Positions 27,434 through 35,648 of a stretch of 64,000 nt of DNA are shown one piece after another. The translations under genes were made by a program, and so were the position numbers. Every line of letters starts with the position of its first letter. Position 1 is the stretch's first letter. The stretch lies in NCBI RefSeq assembly GCF_036421915.1, contig NZ_JAZGOM010000011.1; one strand, given 5' to 3'. Below the pieces are notes generated by a model. It did no database searches, was not told the origin of the DNA, and saw only the letters and a program-made list of their open reading frames with translations. This stretch comes from Georgenia_A wangjunii (GTDB taxonomy: Bacteria; Actinomycetota; Actinomycetes; Actinomycetales; Actinomycetaceae).

Positions 27434-30010
27434 GGCGGTCGCCCGCGGGAGGTCGCCGTCGGCAGACGGAGCGGTGCCGAGCGACGTCGGTGGGTGCGTC
27501 TCGCGAGGCTGCCCGTCGGGTGCGTGCGCCACCCGTGGCCGCACTCCCGAGGGGGTCGCCACGACTGGCTCGGGCACCTCGCGCTGCTGCTCCCGCCTCG
27601 GCGCCGCGCGCAGGAGGAAGCTGAGCACCCGGATCGCCGCGTGCTTGTCGAGCGGAGAGTTCCCGTTGCCGCACTTGGGCGACTGGACGCAGCTCGGGCA
27701 GCCGTCGGCGCACCCGCACCCGGCCACCGCCTCGAGCGTCGCGCGGATCCAGTCCGTGGCGGCGTGGAAGCCGCGCTCGGCGAACCCTGCACCGCCCGGG
27801 TAGGCGTCGTGGACGAAGACGGTCGGCTGATACGTGTCGGCGTGCAGCGCCGTCGACAGTCCGCCGAGGTCCCACCGGTCGCACGTGGCGACGATGGGCA
27901 GGAGCCCGATCGCGGCGTGCTCGGCGGCGTGGAGCGCGCCCGGGAGGACGTCGGCGGGGATGCCGGCCTGCTCGAGCGCCTCCGCGCTCGCGGTCCACCA
28001 GACGGAGCTCGTGTGCAGGACGCGCTCGGGCAGCGTCAGCGGGTAGGAGCCGATGATGTCGAGGCCCGGCAGGCGGCGCCGGTCGTACCCCGTGACCTGT
28101 GACGTCACCTCGACGTGCCCGCGCGACCACCGGACCGTCGGGCCGTCGGGGTGCTGCCAGTCGGCGTGCTCGACCTCGTCGATGATCCGCACCGTCGTCG
28201 CGCTGCGGGCCTTCGTCCGGTAGCCGATGTCGGCGTCGGCGTGGACGAGGGCGACGTCGTCCTCGAGCGCGTCGACGACGAACGTCCGCCCCTGGTGGAC
28301 GTAGACGGCGCCGGTGTGGACGCTCGCATCGGCGCGCGCGCCGTCGACCGTGCCGAGCACGGTTCCTGTGCCGGCCTCGACCACCTGGACCGGCTGGCCC
28401 TGCCCGCCCCGCAGGTCGGTGAGGTCGGCCGGGCGCTCGGGCCGTGCGAAGTTCCAGAACCAGCCGGCGGGTCGGTGGCGCAGGAGGTCGCGCCCGGCCA
28501 GCTCGCGCAGCAGGGCGTCGTCGGCGAGGCCGAAGCGGGCGAGGTCGGCGTCGGTGAGCGGCACCTCCGCCGCCGCGGCGCACAGGTGCGGGGCCAGGAC
28601 GTAGGGGTTCGTCGGGTCGAAGGTCGTCGCCTCGACCGGCTGGCCGAACACCGCCTCGGGGTGGTGGACGAGGTAGGCGTCCAGGGGGTCCTCCGAGGCG
28701 ACGAGGACGGCGAGGCCGTCCCGGCCCGCCCGGCCCGAGCGCCCGGCCTGCTGCCACAGCGACACCCGTGTGCCGGGCCACCCGGAGATGACGACGGCGT
28801 CGAGCCCCGCGACGTCGACGCCGAGCTCGAGCGCGTTCGTCGTCGCCAGCGCGAGGAGGTCGCCCTCGCGCAGCGCCCGCTCGAGCGCCCGGCGCTCCTC
28901 CGGGAGGTAGCCGCCGCGGTACGCCGCGACCCGTGCGCCGAGGCCGGTGCCGGCGAGCTGGTTCTGGACCTGCTCCGCGATGACCTCGGCGCCGTAGCGG
29001 GAGCGGACGAACGCGAGGGTGCGCGCGCCGGCCCGGACGAAGCGGGCGACGAGCGCCGCCGCCTCGCTCGACGCGCTGCGCCGCGGTCCGAGGGCATCGA
29101 GCTCGGCCTGGCCCTCGGGCAGGACGACGCCCTCGCCGGGCCAGTGCGCGCCCTCCCGGGTGAGGCCCGGTTGCCACAGGACGATCGTGCGGGTCCCGCT
29201 CGGCGCCGTGTCCTCGACGACGGCGTGGACGTCGTCGGCGCCGACGCCGATGAGCCGCGCGGCGGTGGCGGCCGGCTCGCCGGTCGTCGCCGAGGCGAGG
29301 ACGACCGTGGGGCGCGCGCCGTAGTGCTCGGCGACGCGCAGGAGCCGCCGCACGACGAGGGCGACGTGCGCCCGAAGCACCCCCAGGTAGGCGTGGCACT
29401 CGGCGATGACGAGGAACCGCAGGCCGCGCAGCAGCCGCTGCCAGCGCCGGTGGTTCGGCAGCAGCGAGAAGTGGAGGAAGTCGGGGTTGCTCAGCACGAT
29501 GTCCGCGTGGTCGCGGGCCCAGTCCCGCTCCTCGAACGGGGTGTCGCCGTCGCACGTCGTCGCGCGGACGCCGGACAGGTCAGCGGCGTTGACGAGGCGC
29601 TCCAGCCCGGCGAGCTGGTCGGCGGCCAGGGCCTTCGTCGGGGCGAGGTAGAGCGTCGTCGGCCGGCGCGTGTAGGCCGCGATCCGCCCCGCCCCGCTGC
29701 CCGCCGCCTCGTGCGCCGCCGCCCGGGAGGCGCTGATCGCGGGCAGCCACGCGGCGAGGGACTTCCCGGAGCCGGTGGCCGTCGCGATGACGGTGTGCCG
29801 CCCCGACCACACCGACTCCGCGGCCTCGACCTGGTGCTCCCAGGGCGCCTCGACACCGAGCCGGCGGTACCCGGCGACGAGCTCAGGGTCCGCCCAGGCC
29901 GGCCACGGCGCCGTACGCCCCGCTCGTGCGGGGACGCGCTCGACGTGGAGCAGCCGGTCCTCCTCGGCACCGAGCTGCTCCAGCACGGCGAGCAGGTCGG
30001 CGGAGGCCAC
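27428..30010 (-). CDS. Superfamily 2 helicase, MrfA/YprA type with DUF1998, altered DEAH box
   Basis: An 860-residue SF2 helicase. Motif I ATGSGKS, motif Ia APTKALAADQ, motif III LASATTGEP, motif IV FVRSRYGAE, motif V TNALELGVDVAGLDAVV and motif VI QQAGRSGRAGRDG are all clear. The C-terminal DUF1998 domain has four cysteines in CGCADGCPSCVQSPKC. This fits MrfA/Rv3649-type proteins, linked to repair of crosslinked DNA. Motif II reads LVIAECHAYLG, so the Walker B Asp that coordinates magnesium is Ala (codon GCC instead of GAC), which normally abolishes ATP hydrolysis. The start is GTG 30010; no strong Shine-Dalgarno sequence is seen. Confidence 0.9.
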   Translation of the reverse strand: MASADLLAVLEQLGAEEDRLLHVERVPARAGRTAPWPAWADPELVAGYRRLGVEAPWEHQVEAAESVWSGRHTVIATATGSGKSLAAWLPAISASRAAAHEAAGSGAGRIAAYTRRPTTLYLAPTKALAADQLAGLERLVNAADLSGVRATTCDGDTPFEERDWARDHADIVLSNPDFLHFSLLPNHRRWQRLLRGLRFLVIAECHAYLGVLRAHVALVVRRLLRVAEHYGARPTVVLASATTGEPAATAARLIGVGADDVHAVVEDTAPSGTRTIVLWQPGLTREGAHWPGEGVVLPEGQAELDALGPRRSASSEAAALVARFVRAGARTLAFVRSRYGAEVIAEQVQNQLAGTGLGARVAAYRGGYLPEERRALERALREGDLLALATTNALELGVDVAGLDAVVISGWPGTRVSLWQQAGRSGRAGRDGLAVLVASEDPLDAYLVHHPEAVFGQPVEATTFDPTNPYVLAPHLCAAAAEVPLTDADLARFGLADDALLRELAGRDLLRHRPAGWFWNFARPERPADLTDLRGGQGQPVQVVEAGTGTVLGTVDGARADASVHTGAVYVHQGRTFVVDALEDDVALVHADADIGYRTKARSATTVRIIDEVEHADWQHPDGPTVRWSRGHVEVTSQVTGYDRRRLPGLDIIGSYPLTLPERVLHTSSVWWTASAEALEQAGIPADVLPGALHAAEHAAIGLLPIVATCDRWDLGGLSTALHADTYQPTVFVHDAYPGGAGFAERGFHAATDWIRATLEAVAGCGCADGCPSCVQSPKCGNGNSPLDKHAAIRVLSFLLRAAPRREQQREVPEPVVATPSGVRPRVAHAPDGQPRETHPPTSLGTAPSADGDLPRATAS

Positions 30011-30164
30011 GTCTCATCATCGCCCATGGCGCTGCCGCCCGATCGCCGTGGGTCCCCGCCGGACACCCCCGCGACACCCTCCGTTCAGCGGGACCCGGTT
30101 CGATGTCGCTCGTCGCGCCTCGTCGTTGTCCGGGCGCACCTTCCCCCGCCCGAAGGAGACCCCC

Positions 30165-33008
30165 ATGCCCGTGGCCCGCCGCGGTCTGTCCCTCGCCGCC
30201 GTCATCGCCCTCGGCGGCGGTGCGCTCATCGCCGCACCCCTCGCCGCGAGCGCCGACCCGGCGCCCGGCGTCGTCGTCAACGAGATCGTCTCGACCGGGA
30301 CCGACCGGGACGCGATCGAGCTGACGAACACCGGGGCCGGCCCCGTCGACCTGTCCGGGTGGGTGGTCAAGGACGACGACGACGCCCGCACGGACACCCT
30401 GGCCGAGGGCACGGTCCTCGAGCCGGGCGGCTACCTCGTCCTCGAGGCGGACGTCCACTTCAGCTTCGGCCTCGGCAACGGTGACGCCGCCCGCATCTTC
30501 GACGCCGCCGGCACGCTCGTCGACGCCCACACGTACCCCTCGCACGGCAGCCCCAGCTGGGCGCGCTGCCCCGACGGCAGCGGGGACTTCGCCCTCCCGA
30601 CGAGCCTGACCCTCGGTGCGGCGAACGACTGCGAGCCCCCGCCGCCCACGCCGGGGACGGCCGTCCTCAACGAGATCGACTCCGCGCCCGCCGACTGGGT
30701 CGAGCTGACGAACCCGGGCGAGACGGCGGTCGACCTCACCGGCTACGAGCTGCGCGACAACTCCGACGACCACCGCTGGGCGCTCCCGGCGGGCACGGTC
30801 CTCGAACCGGGTGCCTACCTCGTCCTCGACGACTCCGACTTCGGCGCCGTCATGGGACTCGGCGGCGCCGACTCGGTCCGGCTGTTCGATGCCGACGGCG
30901 CACTCGTGCAGGAGGCCTCGTGGACCGAGCACGCCCACCTCGACGGTGACGAGGCCGCCGCGACGCTCGGGCGCTGCCCCGACGGCGTCGGTGCCTTCAC
31001 CGTCGCCTTCACCACCCCCGGGAGCGCCAACGTGTGCCCGGTCCCGACCGTCGCGATCAACGAGGTCGAGTCGAACGGCGACACGACCGACTGGGTCGAG
31101 GTCGTCAACACGGGCACGGACGCGGTCGACGTCTCGGGCTGGACGGTCATGGACGACGACCCGGTCGGCCACGGGGCCGACGTGACCCCGCTGCCCGCCG
31201 GCACGGTGCTGGAGCCGGGTGAGTTCTTCGTCTTCGCCGGCGACCGTGACTTCGGCTTCGGCCTGGGCAAGGCGGACCGGGTGACGCTGCGCGAGGCCAG
31301 CGGTACCACGGTCGCCGAGTACGCGTGGGAGGACCACGCGGCCACGACCTTCGGCCGGTGCCCCGACGGCGTCGGCGAGTTCGTGCTCCAGGGCGCGTCG
31401 ACCAAGGGGGCCCCGAACGACTGCGGCTCACCGGTGCGCCTCAACGAGATCGAGTCGAGCGACGCAGAGGCAGGGGACTGGGTCGAGCTCGTCAACCCCA
31501 CGGCCGCGGCCGTCGATCTCGGTGGTCTCGTCCTGCAGGACAGCGACGACTCGCACTCCTACACGATCCCCGCTGGTGCGACGCTGGCGGCCGGCGGCTA
31601 CCACGTCGTCGAGGAGGCCGACCTCGGGTTCGGCCTGGGCGGTGAGGACGCCGTGCGCCTCGTCGACGCCGACGGCGAGACCGTCGTCGACGAGCACGCC
31701 TGGACCGCGCACGCGAGCGCGACGTACGGGCGCTGCCCTGACGGCGTCGGGACGATGACGCAGACCGACGAGCCGACCAAGGGCGCGGCGAACCTGTGCC
31801 CCGGCGAGGCCCGTGTCCTGCCGTGGCTCGGGGGCCAGACCACCCGCGTCCTCGACGCGGAGCCGATGTTCGGCGGGGACTCCTCCGGCCTCGACTTCCA
31901 GTGGGACGGGGACTCCGGCGTGCTGTGGGCGATCGACAACGGCACCGGCACCCTCGTCAAGCTCGACGTCGACGCGACGGGTGCGGTCGTCCCGGCCTCG
32001 GGCTGGGAGGACGGCAGGCGCGTGCGGTACGCGAAGGACGCCGGGGACCCCGCCGCCGCCGGCCCGGACACGGAGGGCGTGACGGTGGCCGGTGACGGGA
32101 CGCTCTACGTCGCCGCGGAGCGGGACAACGCCGACAAGGGGACCAACTGGAACGTCGTGCTCCGGGTCGACCCGGCCGTGGCCGGCACCGACCTCGTCGC
32201 CGTGGCGCAGTGGGACCTCACCGGTTCGCTCCCGGACGTCTCGGCCAACACCGGGATCGAGGCCGTCGAGTGGGTGCCGGACACCGCGCTCGCGGGCCTG
32301 CTCGTCGACGCCGGCACAGGAGAGCCGTACGACCCGGCCGACCACCCCGGCCACGGTGACGGCCTCTTCTTCGTCGCGGTCGAGGACAACGGCGGCGTCT
32401 ACGCCTACGCGCTCGGCGAGGACGGCTCAGCGACGCAGGTCGCCGCCATCGACCCGCAGCTCGGTGGCGTCATGGGCCTCGACCACGACACCGTCCGCGG
32501 GGTCCTGTGGGCGATGTGCGACGACGGCTGCGACGGCATGCACGCCCAGATCACGCTCAACGGCACCGGTACCCCGGACGTCGTCCACGTCGAGCCGCCT
32601 GCCACCCTGCCGAACCTCAACCACGAGGGCTTCGCGACGGCGACGGCGGACCTGTGCGTCGCGGGCGTGCGGCCGGCCTGGTGGTTCGCCGACGGCGAGG
32701 AGCCGGCGGCCCTGCGGACGGGCACCCTGCCCTGCGACGAGCTGCCGACCGACGAGCCCACCGACGGCCCGACCACGGGACCGACCGACGAGCCCACCGA
32801 CGGCCCGACCACGGGACCGACCGACGGGGCGAGCGACGGCCCGTCGGACGACGACGCGCCCGGGAGCACCCCCACCGGCGGGAGCGGTGCCGGAGGCGAC
32901 GACGACGGTCTCGCCCGGACGGGCGCCGGGGGCGTCCTCGCCGCGACCGGCCTCGCCACCCTCCTCCTGCTCGCGGGTGGCCTCGCGGTGCGGCGCCCGA
33001 CCGCCTGA
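30165..33008 (+). CDS. Secreted lamin-tail-domain surface protein with propeller and LAxTG sorting signal
   Basis: A 947-residue exported protein. A signal peptide covers residues 1-30 (cleavage after ASA). Four lamin-tail (LTD) repeats follow between about 34 and 515, each starting near a V-x-N/L-N-E-I/V strand and closing with RCPDG. Residues 520-865 look like the esterase-like/phytase-type propeller (LDFQWDGDSGVLWAIDNG, AAERDNADKGTNW, GVMGLDHD). A Pro/Thr/Asp linker (12-residue units PTDEPTDGPTTG) leads to LARTG at 916-920, a membrane helix and RR, a LAxTG sorting signal of the kind class E sortases use. AAGGAG lies 6 bases before ATG 30165. The function is unknown; nuclease or phosphoesterase association is seen for LTD domains in other bacteria. 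Confidence 0.88.
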   Translation: MPVARRGLSLAAVIALGGGALIAAPLAASADPAPGVVVNEIVSTGTDRDAIELTNTGAGPVDLSGWVVKDDDDARTDTLAEGTVLEPGGYLVLEADVHFSFGLGNGDAARIFDAAGTLVDAHTYPSHGSPSWARCPDGSGDFALPTSLTLGAANDCEPPPPTPGTAVLNEIDSAPADWVELTNPGETAVDLTGYELRDNSDDHRWALPAGTVLEPGAYLVLDDSDFGAVMGLGGADSVRLFDADGALVQEASWTEHAHLDGDEAAATLGRCPDGVGAFTVAFTTPGSANVCPVPTVAINEVESNGDTTDWVEVVNTGTDAVDVSGWTVMDDDPVGHGADVTPLPAGTVLEPGEFFVFAGDRDFGFGLGKADRVTLREASGTTVAEYAWEDHAATTFGRCPDGVGEFVLQGASTKGAPNDCGSPVRLNEIESSDAEAGDWVELVNPTAAAVDLGGLVLQDSDDSHSYTIPAGATLAAGGYHVVEEADLGFGLGGEDAVRLVDADGETVVDEHAWTAHASATYGRCPDGVGTMTQTDEPTKGAANLCPGEARVLPWLGGQTTRVLDAEPMFGGDSSGLDFQWDGDSGVLWAIDNGTGTLVKLDVDATGAVVPASGWEDGRRVRYAKDAGDPAAAGPDTEGVTVAGDGTLYVAAERDNADKGTNWNVVLRVDPAVAGTDLVAVAQWDLTGSLPDVSANTGIEAVEWVPDTALAGLLVDAGTGEPYDPADHPGHGDGLFFVAVEDNGGVYAYALGEDGSATQVAAIDPQLGGVMGLDHDTVRGVLWAMCDDGCDGMHAQITLNGTGTPDVVHVEPPATLPNLNHEGFATATADLCVAGVRPAWWFADGEEPAALRTGTLPCDELPTDEPTDGPTTGPTDEPTDGPTTGPTDGASDGPSDDDAPGSTPTGGSGAGGDDDGLARTGAGGVLAATGLATLLLLAGGLAVRRPTA
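32745..32816 (+). repeat. 36-bp tandem repeat coding for PTDEPTDGPTTG
   Basis: Two identical 36-base units (32745-32780 and 32781-32816) with a partial third encode the cell-wall-spanning linker of the lamin-tail protein. Exact identity suggests recent slippage or expansion. Confidence 0.85.
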
Positions 33009-33015
33009 TCCGACC

Positions 33016-33048
33016 GGTGGCGCGCGCACCCGGGGTGCGCGCGCCACC
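33016..33048. terminator. Strong hairpin after the lamin-tail protein gene
   Basis: A perfect 15-bp stem (33016-33030 with 33034-33048) and a 3-base loop lie 7 bases after the stop codon. Confidence 0.85.
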
Positions 33049-33089
33049 TCAGCGCGGCTGAGGCCGCCGCCCCGTCGGCGACGCCCGGT

Positions 33090-33120
33090 GGTACCGCCCG
33101 GTACCGGCTGAGCGGTACCG
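33090..33120. promoter_or_regulatory. Cluster of three GGTACC palindromes upstream of hppA
   Basis: GGTACCG begins at 33090, 33100 and 33114; the middle copy extends to the perfect palindrome CCGGTACCGG. They lie about 145-175 bases before the hppA ATG, and a TAGAAT -10-like box is at 33165-33170. A 7-9-bp leader hairpin (33186-33205) follows. The rest of this 255-base gap shows nothing else I can support. Confidence 0.35.
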
Positions 33121-33263
33121 GATGGTCGAGGGCCGTTCGGAGACCTGGCCGCTCGATCCGTGCGTAGAATCCGCCTCAACCTGCGGGGCGGCGCGGATGC
33201 CGCCCTGCGCCGTCCGAGCGCTGACGCTGCCGTCGGTGCTCGTCGCACTGCCGAGGAGGGCGG

Positions 33264-35573
33264 ATGCTCGAGCTGGGTGCCACAAGCCTGACCATCGTGG
33301 GGGCCATCGCCGTCTTGGCGGTGGTCTCCCTCGTCATAGCGCTGGTGCTCCGGCGCCAGGTGCTGGCTGCCGACGACGGGTCGCCGAAGATGCAGGAGAT
33401 CGCGCTCGCGATCCAGGAAGGGGCCTCGGCCTACCTCAACCGGCAGTTCCGCACCCTCGCGGTGTTCGCCGCCGTCGTCTGCGCGCTGCTCTTCCTCCTG
33501 CCGGGCGAGGCCGACGTCAAGACCGGCCGCGCCATCGCGTTCGTCTTCGGCGCCGGCTTCTCGGCGGCGATCGGCTACCTCGGCATGTGGCTCGCCGTGC
33601 GGGCGAACCTGCGGGTGGCGGCCGCCGCCCAGCGGCCTGACGGGCGGACGGAGGGTGCGCGCATCGCCTTCCGCACGGGCGGCGTCGTCGGCATGTCCGT
33701 CGTCGGGCTCGGTCTCCTCGGGGCGGCCGGCATCGTCCTCATCTACCGCGGCGACGCCCCCGCCGTCCTCGAGGGCTTCGGATTCGGGGCCGCCCTGCTC
33801 GCGATGTTCATGCGCGTGGGCGGTGGGATCTTCACGAAGGCGGCCGACGTCGGCGCCGACCTCGTCGGCAAGGTCGAGAAGGGCATCCCCGAGGACGACC
33901 CCCGCAACGCCGCGACCATCGCGGACAACGTCGGGGACAACGTCGGTGACTGCGCCGGCATGGCCGCGGACCTCTTCGAGTCCTACGCCGTCATGCTCGT
34001 GGCGTCCCTCCTCCTCGGCAAGGCCGCGATGGGGGAGCAGGGCATCATCTTCCCGCTCATCGTCACGGCCATCGGCGCGATCGTCGCCGTCGTCGGCGTC
34101 TTCATCACCCGGGTGCGAGGCAACGAGAACGGCCTGACGGCCATCTACCGCGGCTTCTACATCTCCGCGCTCATGGGTGCGGTGCTCGGGGCGGTCGCGG
34201 CGTTCGTCTACCTGCCCTCCTCCTTCGCCGCGATCGAGGGTGTGAGCGACGAGCTCGCCCAGCACAGCGGCGACCCGCGCGTCGTGACCGCGGCCGCCGT
34301 GGCCATCGGCGTCCTCCTCGCCGGCGTCATCCTCTGGGTGACCGGGTACTTCACCGGGACGACGTCGAAGCCGACGCTCCACGTCGCGGCGACCTCCCGG
34401 ACGGGCGCGGCCACGGTCGTCCTGTCGGGGATCGGCGTCGGGTTCGAGTCCGCCGTCTACACGGCCGGCATCATCGCCGCGGCCATCTGCGGCGTCTTCC
34501 TCCTCGCGGGCGGCTCGGTGTGGCTGTCCCTCTTCCTCGTCGCCCTCGCCGGGTGCGGGCTCCTGACGACGGTCGGCGTCATCGTCGCCATGGACACCTT
34601 CGGGCCCGTCTCGGACAACGCGCAGGGCATCGCCGAGATGTCCGGCGAGGTCAACGAGGAGGGTGCGCAGATCCTCACCGACCTCGACGCCGTCGGGAAC
34701 ACGACGAAGGCCATCACGAAGGGCATCGCCATCGCGACCGCCGTGCTCGCGGCGACCGCCCTGTTCGGCTCGTACGCCGACGCCGTGGGCCAGTCCCTCG
34801 CCGCGATCGCCGAGACGGGCGACGAGGTGGTGAGCGGCGTCGTCGCGGCCATGCTCAGCTACGAGATCATCTCCCCGGTCACGCTCGTCGGGGTCATCCT
34901 CGGCGGCGCGACGGTCTTCCTCTTCTCCGGCCTCGCCATCGACGCCGTCACCCGGGCGGCCGGCGCCATCGTCTTCGAGGTCCGCCGCCAGTTCCGCGAG
35001 TACCCCGGGATCATGACCGGCGAGGTCCGCCCGCAGTACGGCAAGGTCGTCGACATCTGCACGCGCGACTCCCTGCGGGAGCTCGCGACACCCGGCCTGC
35101 TCGCGGCGTTCGCGCCCATCGCGGTCGGGTTCGGCCTGGGCGTCGGGCCGCTCGCCGGGTTCCTCGCCGGGTCGATCGGCGCCGGTGTCCTCATGGCCGT
35201 CTTCCTCTCGAACTCCGGCGGCACGTGGGACAACGCGAAGAAGATCGTCGAGGACGGGCACTACGGGGGCAAGGGCTCGGAGGCGCACGCCGCGGTCGTC
35301 ATCGGCGACACGGTCGGTGACCCGTTCAAGGACACGGCCGGCCCGGCGATCAACCCGCTCATCAAGGTGATGAACCTCGTGGCGGTGCTCATCGCGCCGG
35401 CCGTCGTCCAGATGAGCGTCCCGGCGGACGCGAACCACGTGCTCCGGATCGGCATCGCGCTCGCAGCGGCCGCCGTGGCGTTCGGGGCGGTCATCGCCTC
35501 GCGGCTGCGGGCGGCCAAGATCGACGCCGAGAACGAGCTGCGCGCAGACCGCGAGGACGCCCGCGTCGGCTGA
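33264..35573 (+). CDS. hppA: Membrane-bound proton-translocating pyrophosphatase, K+-independent type
   Basis: A 769-residue integral membrane enzyme with about 16 helices that couples pyrophosphate hydrolysis to proton export. The substrate site has DVGADLVGKVEKGIPEDDPR, ADNVGDNVGDCAGMAADLFE and the C-terminal GDTVGDPFKDTAGPAINPL. In GNTTKAITKG the Lys after GNTT (Ala in K+-dependent enzymes) marks the K+-independent H+-pumping subfamily. ATG 33264 has GAGGAGG 4 bases upstream. It stands alone between two strong hairpins, so it is its own transcription unit. Confidence 0.97.
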   Translation: MLELGATSLTIVGAIAVLAVVSLVIALVLRRQVLAADDGSPKMQEIALAIQEGASAYLNRQFRTLAVFAAVVCALLFLLPGEADVKTGRAIAFVFGAGFSAAIGYLGMWLAVRANLRVAAAAQRPDGRTEGARIAFRTGGVVGMSVVGLGLLGAAGIVLIYRGDAPAVLEGFGFGAALLAMFMRVGGGIFTKAADVGADLVGKVEKGIPEDDPRNAATIADNVGDNVGDCAGMAADLFESYAVMLVASLLLGKAAMGEQGIIFPLIVTAIGAIVAVVGVFITRVRGNENGLTAIYRGFYISALMGAVLGAVAAFVYLPSSFAAIEGVSDELAQHSGDPRVVTAAAVAIGVLLAGVILWVTGYFTGTTSKPTLHVAATSRTGAATVVLSGIGVGFESAVYTAGIIAAAICGVFLLAGGSVWLSLFLVALAGCGLLTTVGVIVAMDTFGPVSDNAQGIAEMSGEVNEEGAQILTDLDAVGNTTKAITKGIAIATAVLAATALFGSYADAVGQSLAAIAETGDEVVSGVVAAMLSYEIISPVTLVGVILGGATVFLFSGLAIDAVTRAAGAIVFEVRRQFREYPGIMTGEVRPQYGKVVDICTRDSLRELATPGLLAAFAPIAVGFGLGVGPLAGFLAGSIGAGVLMAVFLSNSGGTWDNAKKIVEDGHYGGKGSEAHAAVVIGDTVGDPFKDTAGPAINPLIKVMNLVAVLIAPAVVQMSVPADANHVLRIGIALAAAAVAFGAVIASRLRAAKIDAENELRADREDARVG

Positions 35574-35594
35574 GGCTGGCTGCCACGCTCCAAC

Positions 35595-35634
35595 CACCAC
35601 GGGCCCCGCTCCGGGAGGAGCGGGGCCCGTGGTG
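35595..35634. terminator. Bidirectional terminator between hppA and the nucleotidase gene
   Basis: A perfect 18-bp stem (35595-35612 with 35617-35634) and a GGGA loop lie between the two convergent genes. Confidence 0.9.
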
Positions 35635-35648
35635 CGTGCGCGTCAGCC

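Noticed and set aside
28096..28112. TGACGTCA palindrome in the helicase gene as a possible regulator site
   Set aside because: It is inside coding sequence, only 8 bp, and expected by chance at this size.
32427..35600. Minus-strand frame opposite hppA
   Set aside because: It covers the stop and terminator of the lamin-tail gene and all of hppA, and reads as His/Asp/Arg-rich noise.
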